DNA of 64,000 bases, taken from the NCBI RefSeq assembly GCF_024489055.1, contig NC_090242.1:25811282-25875281 (forward strand), written 5' to 3'. Each line of letters starts with the position of its first letter. Position 1 is the first letter of the stretch. This document shows, in pieces, positions 34,814 through 47,244 of the stretch. The DNA comes from Chanodichthys erythropterus. Taxonomy: Eukaryota > Chordata > Actinopteri > Cypriniformes > Xenocyprididae. The notes under the pieces were generated by a model. It did no database searches. It was not told the DNA's origin and worked only from the letters and a program-made list of their open reading frames with translations. Made by a program: the position numbers and the translations under genes.

Positions 34814-35249
34814 TCACAGTTTTAGCTCATTGGCGATCTTCGAGGCGATGTTCTTGAAGGCGATGGATGTTCCGGAGATCCTCTTGAAGCGCACCCCGTT
34901 GAGAGAGAGGCGAGGTAGCTTGCACACCTCCATCTCCCACTGGACGAAGTCGTCATGCGCAGGGATGCCCGAAACGCAGAGGAGCATGAAGCGCTCGCGC
35001 AACTCGTACTCGCAGCTGTTGGAGTCCAGAACTTTCCGGATCTCCTTCATCATTTCGTTGGGCTCCATGGAGGAGGTGGTCTTCATGCTCCAGGTGAAGC
35101 GGAGGGAGCGTGGCTTGGTGTCCTTGGAGGCCTGGGTGGATGAGGGTGTGCTGGACGCTGGAGAAGAGGAAGAAAAGGAGTCCTTGTTTTCGTCGCCGGG
35201 CAGTCCCTGGGTACCTTTCTCCATCTTGTCTGCTGTGCTCAACATGGGT
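34814..35249 (-). CDS. mark2: mark2 terminal coding exon (KA1 domain)
   Basis: 436 nt from acceptor CAACAAAG to the stop: PMLSTADKMEKGTQG, a Ser-rich linker, then KPRSLRFTWSMKTTSSMEPN through QWEMEVCKLPRLSLNGVRFK to IANELKL. KA1 binds acidic phospholipids and autoinhibits the kinase. Confidence 0.96.
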
Positions 35250-38200
35250 CTTTGTTGAAAATGAAGAGAGGCACAAACAGGAGAATGAAGGTGAACACGA
35301 GGAAGAACAACACAAACAGAAAAAGCTTGGTTGATTCAAGCTGTAACATCTACATACTAGTTCTTCTGCTTCAACAAGTTTACATTTTTAAATTAATTAA
35401 ATGTTTTTACCATCAACACAAAACACCAACATGGTGCCATGGTGGAAGACTACAATGCAGTCAAAATAAAGGCACCCACTAACTAATCAAGACATCTGAT
35501 CAGGTGCTTGGGGGAGTTATATTTTATAAAAAAAAATAACTAGGTTAGAACTGTAGACCTATTTTCAAATTCTTGAAATCTTGTTTGTATATTAAAGTAA
35601 TACACTAGTAAAAGTTTGGTGTCAGTAAGATTTTTGTACTTTTATTCAGCAAGGATGCATTCAACTGTAACAAAGACTTTTGTAATGTTACAAAACAAAT
35701 CTACTTAAACACTGTTCTTTCAAACTTTCTATTCACCAAATAATCCTGGGGGAAAAAAATTAACGGTTTCCACAAAACTATTTAAGGATTAGTTCACTTA
35801 AAAATGAAAATTACCCCAAGCTTTACTCACCCTCAAGCCATCCTAGTTGTATATGACTTTCTTCTTTCTGATGAACACAATCTGAGTAATATTAATAAAT
35901 ATCCTGACACATCCAAAATTTATAAAAGCAGTGAACGGGACCAGTGAGTATGAAGCTCAAGAAAGTACATCCATCCATCATAGACATTCCACATGGCTCC
36001 AGGAGGTTAATAAAGGCCTTCTGAAGCGACAGACTGTCTTCCGTATTAACTTACGAAATAGGCATCTCCCTAATTTGAATACAGAAGGCACAGGACGTAA
36101 CGTATGCGTTTTGAACTGCGAGAGTTTTACACTTTCTTCGTAAGTTGAATACGGAAGGCGGTTTGGCAGAAGCTAGATATTTTACTTAATAACTTGTTAA
36201 ATATGGATATTTTTCTTACACAAACGCATTGCTTCACTTCAGAAGGCTGTTAACCCCCGGAGCCGTGTGGAGTATGTTTATAATGGATGGATGCACTTTC
36301 TTGAGCTTCAAGCTCACTGGTTCCGTTCAGTGCAGTTATAAAGCTTGGATGCGTCAGGATATTTATTAATATAACTCTGACTGTGTTCATCAGAAAGAAG
36401 AAAGTCATAGACACCTAAAATGGCTTGAGGGCGAGTAAAGCTTGGGGTCATTTTCATTTTAAAGTGAACTAATCCTTTAAAAGCAGCACAACAAGCTTTC
36501 GACATTGATAATAAGAAATCAATCTTGTGCAGCAAATCAGCATATTGAATGATTTCTGAAGGATCATGTGACACTCAGTACTACAGTAATAATGCTGAAA
36601 ATTCAACTTTGCCATCGTATGAATAAATTACATTTTAAAATATATTAAAATAGAAACATTTTATTGTTTTAAATTGTTAAAACATTTCATAATGTTACTG
36701 TTTTACTGTATTTTTGATTGATTAAATGCAGCCTTGTTGAGTATGAGACTTTCAAAAGCATTAAAAAAAAAAAAAAAAAAAAAAAATCGTACTGACCCCA
36801 AACTTTTGAACAGTAGTGTTAATTTGATTGTTTAAGTTGCAAGTCATTCAATGATTCAAAAAAATTTTTTTTTTTAAAAATTAAGCTTTAAATGACTCCA
36901 CGGAACATGACTCATGATTTTTGTTTTTAAATAAAATGAAATAAAAATAAAAAGTCTCAGTAAGTAATAATTCAGTGATTTGAGCAGTACACTTTGAGAT
37001 TTTTATTAGTCATAGTCCTCACCTGCTGGCCTCATCTCGACCCTCTCCCTCATACGGACTCCTCAAAGAAAACCAACAAGTTTAGTCCCTCAATTCAAGT
37101 TCTTGGTGCTAGCTAAGTATTAGTCCTGTTCATGTAGAATTACCAATAACGTAATTATGTTCACATAACTTCACTTTAGAGTATCATATCCCATTTCCAA
37201 CAGCTAAAATAAAAAAAAACTTTTTACAGTCCCTTCACCAACTTGTGGACAAAATATTCCTTTTAAACTCTGAACCTTAGGATCAACACACACTCGCATA
37301 AGCCACTCTGTACTTAGCATAAAGGTTCACAAATGAGCAGGCAAGAGCTAGTAGACCAACATAGGGATAAAGTATGGACAGCGAATATCTGATGTGGCAA
37401 ACTGTTAAAGTGCAAGTACAGATTTCCTTTGTGTACATTCTGAAGTCTGGTTATGTAAGAGCATAATTTTTAAAAAAAATTAAGAAGAAAAAAAATGAAT
37501 TAAAATCGTTAATAGAAGCCCAACTGCAAGATTCAGTCTAGTGCAAAACTACCAGGGGTCCTTCTAAACTTAAATCTGAAGCTTATGCATTTAACTGTAA
37601 AAATGTATCTGTGGCTGACATTTCATGTGGATCATAGCCCAATAATTTTGTCTACTCATGTGTGTTTTGTACAGCTGAACAAGTGGCTTTAGTGAGGTGT
37701 GTGTTGAAAGATAAAGTCAGACAGGGAGACCAGCCACCTCCAAAATAGCGCAGCACGAGTACGAAGGGACAAAAGCAGCACGTCTGTTTTAGTGCAGCCG
37801 TATAAGAATAAGCAGTAGACCGTAAGAGGAGAGAAGCAGGAGTCACCCTATACAACCCTCACCATGAAAACACGACTGACGTCCTCCATTTACCCTGCCA
37901 GGCTCTCTGCAAACTATGAACTTACCCGACCTATTAAAAATCAAATTTCAAGCTTTGGGTGAGTGTTTAGTTCCCATCTACAGAATGTAAATCACAAAGA
38001 ATTCGGAACCTAATACTTCTACATGCTGTTAGATATGAATATTTCACATCTTCTGACTGAGAGGATTACAAAATGGATGAGAAAAAGGAATTTAGCAATT
38101 CTTTGTCTGAGTTCACTGAGCTAAACATACTCAAGACAATATTATTTTTGATGATAAATAGCATTATACCTTGATTAATAACAATAATAAAGTATTTTTT

Positions 38201-41200
38201 ATTGAAGGAACCATTTATGACACTAGGTTTTTAAAACACTTGCTGATTAACAACCAGTCATGAAAACACCGATTCAAATCTCACAACCATTAAAGGGATA
38301 GTTCACCCATAAATTAGTCATCTACTCAACCTCAAGTTGTTCCAAAAACATAAGAATCTTTAAAACACAAATTTGAATGAAACCTGAGAATATCCATTGA
38401 AAGTCCACGCAACCAAAACTTAAAGTTCATAAAGTGAACGTAAAAAGTAATTCATGTAAATCAAATGATTAAATTCAAATCTTTTGAAGAGACTCATTTT
38501 ATATGAACAGATTTAATTTAGGACTTTATTCATATATAAATATTGATCAATGCACATAAAGCACATCAAATATGGTAAACGGAAGCTCAAATGTGTTTGA
38601 TTAATGCACAAGAACCAATGAGGTTTGTTCTTGAAAGTCATGCAAGCATATTTGAGCTTCCCTTTACCATACCCGCTGTTCTCCATGTATGCGTATTGAT
38701 CAATGTTTATTCATGAAAAAAAGTCTAAATTAAATCAGTTCATCATTTAACACAAACGCTTCTCTTAAGAAGAGTTGGACTAAATAGCTTGATTCATATA
38801 GTTCCCTTGGTCTAATGGACTTTCTATGGAGGAACTGAAATCTTTCAATTTCATTAAAAACATCTTGTGTTTTGAAGATGAATGAAAGTAATTTGGGTTT
38901 GGAACGACGTGAGGGCGAGCTAGCTAGTGAACTAACCATTTAAGTAACAGAATCAGCTGTACTTGACTTACTGAAAAGCAAGTTGTTTTGTCATGTCAAA
39001 CTCGAAATGAACAGAACTAAGTCAATTCTAATGCATCAGTCTTTAACAGATTCAGTAAAATGAATCAGTTCATGAGCAATTTGTTCTTAAATCAGACTAC
39101 AATTGTCACGCTGTACATTTGTCGTCAACATTCCAATAAAAATGTGTCTGTTCATCAAATTAAATTTAGACTGCAAGCTCACATTTTTTTTAACTAAACA
39201 GATTTAGCTGTAATTTGAGTATTTTAGTAGATGTGCTAGAGCTATTAAAGGGTTAGTTCACCCAAAAATGAAATTTCTGTCATTAATTACTCATCCTCAT
39301 GTCGTTCCACACCCGTAAGACCTTCGTTAATCTTCGGAACACAAATTAAGATATTTTTGAAATATCAAATCCGAGAGCTCTCCGACTCCTCAATAGACAC
39401 AAATTCAAACACCACTTTCAAGGTCCAGAAAAGTACTAAAGACCTTGGTCTTATGAAGCAACGAGAATACTTTTTGTGCCTAAAAACAAAACAAAAATTA
39501 AAAAGTATTCTCGTCACTTCATAAAATTAAGGTTGAACCACTACAGTCACATCGACTGTTTTAATGATGTCTTTAGTACCTTTCTGGACCTTGAAAGTGG
39601 TGGTTAAATTGTTGTCTATTGAGGAGTAAGAAACCTCTCGTATTTCAACAAAAAAAAACGTAATTTGTGTTCCAAAGATGAATGAAGGTCTTACGGGTGT
39701 TGAATGGCATAAGGGCGAGTGATTAATGACAGAATTTTCATTTTTGGGTGAACTAACCCTTTAAATGAACTGAAGATCATGAAAAACATTCTGTTTCAGA
39801 AAGGGTTTTACCAAGAGTTTATCAGTCCTTGTACAATTGTCTAATTTGAAACCATCTACAAACGCCTGGCAAATTTGGAGAGTAACACAATATTATTTAA
39901 CTGCATTGTAGGAGTGTAGTCATGTTGCATGATGACAGTACAAACGAGGGCGCAGGGAGACCATTCACAAGATCTGCGACACAATGTACATGACCGGACT
40001 CCATGAGTTCATATGAGAGAGGAGCGGGATGTGATGCAATTGAAAGCGGGATATGTTATTCATCGAGGGAAGAGGAGGAGGAAAATAGGGCTGGCGGAGG
40101 AGTGAGTCAGGCAATGGACGCAGAGCATTAGTAAAGAATAATACCATGAAAAGATATGCATATGGAACAAAAATAAATGTCGATACAAGACATCACAGAA
40201 GGAATGTAGAGCACAGGAAAAAGACATTGTCTTGAGAAAACGCAAGTGTAGCGTTATTGCCTACCTTCTGGGAAATCTGAATGAGAGATTTCTACAAAGA
40301 AATTAGAGAAAAAAGGGAAAATAAAGTGTTTCTCACATGTGTATGAACCATTGAAAAAGCTCTAAAAAAGGATTAAATACTTCTTGTTTGGCTGATATGT
40401 GAGTTTTAAAAAAAGGGTTCTTTATGAATCCTATGAAAGGTTCTTTTGAGCATTAGTGTTAGCTGGGAGGCGCTAAAAGGGCACCAGTGTTTGAAGTCAG
40501 ATTAAAGAATGGGAATTTTACTTTATTAAGTTACACCAGGGCCGTTTTGGATTGTTGAAGAATTTGTTAATTGTAAATGCATTGCATGAATGATGGATGT
40601 TAGATTAGGGTCCGGTTTAGGGTTAGGGTTCCCACAACTTTTGGCCAATAAATTGCGGACTTTCCAAATCATTTCAAAAGATAATTTTATAAATAGCTAT
40701 GCTTAGGCAGTTAAATTAGCACAACTAAAAAAAAAAAGATGCAATAGATCTCCATGACTTTTGTAGGCATGGAAATCACTCCTTGATATTTCTAGGTTTT
40801 CCCTGACCATGGGAACCCTGGATTTAATGTTAGTTATCCATCAGTTAGCATCTCTCACACTTAAAACCATCTCTGCTCCAGCAGCCCTTTGTTTCAGAGA
40901 TCATGATCTTAGCGATAAAAAACAGTGCCAGTCCAAAAACCATCTCGTCCTGAAAGAGGGGAGCACTGGTGAAGTCATGAGAACGTGTGCATGTATTGTG
41001 CAACTCAATATTTCGCAAACGCAATAAACAGTGTCACCATGTGGACCGATCATAAACTCACCTGCGTACAAATTTGGAAGTAAACTTGCTGAAGATACCA
41101 GTCCCGGGACGGCGCACCTGGCTGTTGCCATGGGAAAGGGAGGGGGAGGCAGAGGGGTCGTTGTACGCTGAGGCTTGCTGGTCTCGTGTGGCTCTCTGCT

Positions 41201-44200
41201 GGCCGGCGTGGAAAGTGCTTCTGCTCGTCACCCCTCTGGGGAAGTTGGTACGGTCAGCCATTGAGGAAATGTTTATGTTCTGAGCTGAGGGGGACACAAC
41301 TGGTGCTCTCTGGTTGGCTGTGCTGTTTTTTTACAAAGAAGTTTGTAAAGGTGAAGAGAGAATCGGTTAATATTTTATTCAACTCCAGTTTAGCAGCCAT
41401 TAAAAAATAAAAAGGCATAGTAAATTTAAGCCACTTGATTTTTTTCATGCAGCTTCAATAATCAGGCACTAAAGTACAAACAGGCCAAATTATCCTTGTG
41501 GAAATGGATCAACATTTAATTTGAGATTGATTTTAAAATGTGATGAAATAAAATCCATGCATGCACTTGCATGCGAAATCCAAGAATAATTCCACCATCA
41601 GCCAGACATGTGACAATCCACAGGCTTAAATCACATGAGGACCCCATTGTGATTATTTTTATATGCTACAAAACCATACAATGAGTAATAGTTAAAGGTG
41701 AAGTCTGTAATTTCTTGACAAAAATGTGAAAAAAAAAAGTTAATAAAAGGACTTAAATTGAATAATTTTTTTGTACTGTACATTACATGCTGTGATCCCA
41801 AAATTCACTTGTAGCATATGTTAAGCACCATAAACATACACTATTAGTGGTCAGTAAGATTTTTTTAAAGTAATGAAAACGTATTCATCCATTAAATTTA
41901 TCAAAAGTGACTAAATACATTTTTATTTCAAAAGATTTCTACTGTAAATCAATGCTGCTCTTTTGAACTTTCTATTTAAAGTATCTTGAATTACAATTAC
42001 AATAGAATTGTATCACAGTTTCTACAAAATCAGAGTTTTCAATTGTAATAATAAGAAATGTTCCTTGAGCAGCAAATTAGCATAGAATGAGGATTTCTGA
42101 AGGATCATGTGACACTGAAGACTGGAGTAATGAAAGCAGAAAATTCAGATTTGTCATCACAGGAATAAAGTACTTTTTTTTTTTTTTTTTTACTATATTA
42201 TTGAAAGGTAGTTATTATCAGTATTGGGACATAATCTTTATATCAATAAATCCCTAATACAATGTCTTTAGAGTTCAACAGTATCTAAAAAATTAAAAGA
42301 ATATCATCAATAAATGTTTATACTTATAATTGTCTATAAATGTCAGTATTTAGGCTGCGTTTATTCTTGGCAGTAACATGCGACCTGTATCTGGATGTTG
42401 TCCACATACGCATTGAAAAGACAAGTGTAAACGCGTATGTGTTCGGAATGTTATCCGGTCAACGTGTCCTGGTTCGGAGATAGTCAAGGACACATTGTGA
42501 TCGGATCTAAGTGTAATGTAAATGCAATCCAGGCATTGTTTTTACATTCAGAAGACGACATCATATAAATCCCCACCCAGTCTCGCCGTGTGCCTGTCAG
42601 AAAATAACGGACAGACGCAGTTTTGACAAGAAATTAAATTCTACAATAAACGTCAATCTTTAAAACAGTTTTAGACTTACCTAATACATTTTTCATTTTA
42701 ATTGTGCAATGAAAATATAGTCTATATAGTCATTGCACAGTATAACCTTAAACCCAGATGATGTGACTTGTTTAACATGATCTACCAAGTTATTTTTGTA
42801 TGATCAACTCTGGAAGTATTCTTTCATTTAAAAAAAAAAAAAAAAAAAAACTTGACTGGAGATTGCATCGGAAAATAAAGTGAGTAAAAGCAACGGGACA
42901 TCGTTTAATTTGTAATTTGTTTAATTTAATCTTATTCTGTTGTTGTGTAGTTCTAGTAAAACAGCTTTCACTTTAGCCTTTATCAATGCAGTGCACACAG
43001 CACGGAATTTTTGTGATTTATTTAACAAAAGTACAATCGATCACAAATAGAGTACTTAATCTACCAATTTATGTTTCCCAGCATTAATCTTGTATGAAAA
43101 GATAGTAATTATTCTGACGCATTTCATGATTGAATGGAGCCTGCAAGCATTTGTATTGTTTGTGTAATATGTAGAAAACAGCAGAATCTGAACATCTTTG
43201 TATTAAAAGAAATAAAAGAACTTGCTTCACATTAAAGAGCATTAAAAGGTTAGTTCACCCAAAAATGAAAAGAATGTCTTTTATTACTCACCCTCATGTC
43301 GTTCTACACCCGTAAGACCTTAGTTCATCTTCAGAACACAAATTAATATATTTTTGATTAAATCCGATGGCTCAGTGAGGCCTGCATAGACAGCAATGGC
43401 ACTTCCTCTCTTAAGATCCATAAAGGTACTAAAAACATTTAAATCAGTTCATGTGAGTACAGTGGTTCTATCTTAACATTATAAAACGATGAGAATTTTT
43501 TTGTGCGCAAAAACAAAATAACGACTTTTTAACAATATCTAGTGATGGCCGATTTCAAAACACTTCGGAGCTTTACGAATCAAATCAGTGGATCGGAGCG
43601 CAAAAGTCACGTGATTTCAGCAGTTTGATACATGATCCGAATCACTGATTCAACTCAAAAGATTCATAATGCTCTGAAGCAGTGTTTTGAAATCGGCCAT
43701 CACTTGATATTTTTTTAAAAAGTCATTTTTGGGTTTTTTTGGCGCACAAAAAATATTCTCGTCGCTTTATAATATTAAGATAGAACCACTGTACTCACAT
43801 GAACTGTTTCAAATATGTTTTTAGTACGGTGGATGGATCTTGAGAGAGAAAGTACTATTGCTGTCTATGCAGGCCTCACTGAGCCATCGAATTTAATCAA
43901 AAATATCTTAATTTGTGTTCCGAAGATGAACGAAGGTCTTGTGGGTGTAGAACGACATGAGGGTGAGTAATAAATGACATTATTTTCATTTATGGGTGAA
44001 CTAACCCTTTAATGCTCTTTAATGTGATGCGAGTTCTTTTATTTCTTTAATACAAAGATGTTCAGATTGCTGTTTTCTACATATTACACAAACAATACAA
44101 ATGCTTGAGGGCTCCATTCAATCATGAAATGCATCAAAATAATTACTATCTTTCTATCTTAAGTACTATATTACTATCTCAAGATTAATGCTGGGAAACT

Positions 44201-47200
44201 TAAATTGGTAGAATAATTACTCTAATCGTGATCGATTGTAATTTTTTTTGAAAGTACATTCTGTGCTGTGTGCACTGCATTGATAAAGGCTAAAGTGAAA
44301 GTTGTTTTACGCTATGAAGCCATTTGAAGCTTCTGCCTTTCAAACACACCTAATTTAAATATTCTTCTGGAAATAGAAATCCGATCGGTTATCCAGATAC
44401 AGAGGCCACTTAATGTAAACAAATGTAAATGCACCGTGTCCTGATTGGCTAATGATCACATGGTGATCGCATGTTAATGCCAAGTGTAAAAGCAGCCTTA
44501 GTTGTCTATTCACATTGAACTGGGGACAAGTTTTTTGTTTTGATTTTTAAGAACTTTAAATCACCATGCAGATATCATGCAGCTATTACCAACAAATAAT
44601 GAGATTTAAACAATAACAGAACACAACAACAACAACAAAAAAACTCTTCAGGGAGGGAGACAAAACCATTGTTAGCATGCATACAACTGTCTGTGACAAG
44701 CATTTAACATTTCAAAATGTTACAAACATCTTTATTAAGTGTCACGCAAGCAGTGAGACAGGTTTTCAGAGGATATTAGTGCACTGTCTAGTTTGTCTGC
44801 AGAAAAGAAGGGGTGGAGACTGATGGGGCAGAAGACCTGAAGACTGCAGTATGACAGCAAGCAACATGACAACACATGCATAAGAAAAGAAAGACAGTGA
44901 GTTAAAAGCATGCATATGAACTATGGGTTAGAAAGGAACAGGTTGGCAGGTTTGTGATGTAGACAATATGTGTTTACAAGGAGGGGAAAGTGGGACGGCG
45001 AGTGAGACGGTTGTATTATTGTGATGGACAATGAGAAAGAGAAAAGTACACAGGGTTTAAAAAAAAAAAAAAAAAAAAAAAAACGTTCAGGGCCTTTCCA
45101 TCTCTTTGCTTGACGAATTCAGTCTGCGGATCTTATGTATTCCAATCTCAACTCAAAAAAAAAAAAAAAAAAAGTTTCTTCCTAAAAATCAATTATACGA
45201 CTTGACTCATCACTAGTCCTTGAAGTCGAATCCCCCTTTGGAATAGTTTCGAGTTTGGCTGCCACTTGCCTGGGGCGATGTGCATGGAGGTCTGGGGGGC
45301 TGGGGTGGGCGGAGGTGGACAAGGACTTGTGGTGGCGGGTGCGGGATGAGGCGGCGAGCACCGCGGCTGCTGATGCGGTGGAGGCGCGGGACCCTGGAGT
45401 GTTCAGGCTGGGGGAAAGACGAATAATAACAGCCCCCACGTACGAACACCCCCACGTACAGAGTGGAGGGAGGTATGGGTGAGGATGTAAAGCAGATTCA
45501 GCAAAGATGGAATGAGGGTTGAGAAAGTGATGGAATAAGACAAAAGCACACACACCAGGAGATAAAAATACAACACTGCATTGCAATAATGCAGGTTTGG
45601 GCTCTATTTTAGTCCATTTTTAGATCAAAGCTAGTCAAAGTTGGATCAAACTTGCATTATCGCTGGAAAGCTCGCTCTGTCTCTGTGCATTGAATGAGAA
45701 TCTAAAATGAGATGCAGTGATGATCAAAAGCGTCTGACAGCATAAGCCTCATGGGCATGATGTGTATTTAAAAGCTACTCGCATCAACTCAATTATTAAA
45801 TAGGTAACGTTCATCAAACTGATCATAATACATGCAGAATAAAAACAGATGAAAGACATCTGATGCATTTGTGAGGGTTATCTGGTGGCAGGTGTTCCAT
45901 CAGTGCCATAATTTTACTTTTTTCTTTTTCTTTTTTTTTTTTTTTTTGCTGCTTTGCAACCTGACCTTGTGCACACATATAAAACTCTTTCCGCGTCAGC
46001 ATTATGACTGTTCTGCCGCTTGTCACCTCAAGCAAAATTAAACATCCGCATAATAAAGGCTACTGTTTTCAGTTTCCCACATCTCTTCTCTCAGTAACCT
46101 GATATTTAGGTCAGGCAAAAATCACTAATTCCAGATTAAGGGATGACTACATACCAATCAGTGATAATACGTCAGTGTGTCAGTATATATGCAGTAATAT
46201 TCAGCAGTTGATGTACCAATAGCATGATTCTTAATAGTAAAAAAAAAAAAAAAGAGCACATGAGCACACTGCTTTATTTACAAAATTATATATTACAGGA
46301 TTCCTACTCCATCTAGGCAATGTAATATTTTAGAGCAGAGCAAAACTATCACTATAGATTAATGGATTTTAGATAATATGCCCTAACTGTATTGCATTAC
46401 TGAAATGTAACATCCATTTTAAAATTTCTCAGTATTTCATGGTTTATTGTGGGAACCGTGACATTAATATAAAAAAATTCACTTGTAATTCTGTACATAA
46501 GCGGTCAATAAGTTCAAAGTATGCAGTCAATAAATTCAAAGGAAGTAGTCAATAAATTCAGCGTAGTGAGTGGTACTCTCTTTTCAGTCTGCTAATCTGA
46601 TAAATATTAACATAATAAGCAGCAGGTCTAGACACCATAATAAAACAGATCAGACGTTTTTTTTTTAGTATCAATTTCGTACTAAAATACATCCCTAATC
46701 TGCAGTGCTCTGACTGCTGGAATTCACCACAGAAGACATTTATGGGAACATTTATAGGAACCATTAGAGCAAATTTCCAGGTAGTTTTGGAAATAGGCTT
46801 TATCAACAGCATCTGTGGCATTCTGTTGATTACCACAGACAATAATACTCACTTGCCCCTGTGTGTGTAAAAAATGAACTAATGCAGTTACAATAGTTGG
46901 CTTGCTGCCCAGAGGGTTTAAGAGGACATGTGCAGTTTGTATTTCAGTAAAAATCAATTACATTGTCTGCTTGAACTGTACAGCTAACCAAATCATCCTT
47001 TTGGCATAGAACTAATTTTCTAATTGGATGAAAATCTAGTTTATCAACATAATTTCAGTGGGTGGAGCAAAACATGATTGTTTACTGAAAGCAAGTAACT
47101 AGATTTACTGTTTACTTGGTCATATTATGAATTGACCGATATAAAGATGTAACTTTATACAGACAGGCAGTTTTTAAAATACTACCATTCAAGCTTGGGG

Positions 47201-47203
47201 TCA

Positions 47204-47244
<41 letters not shown>

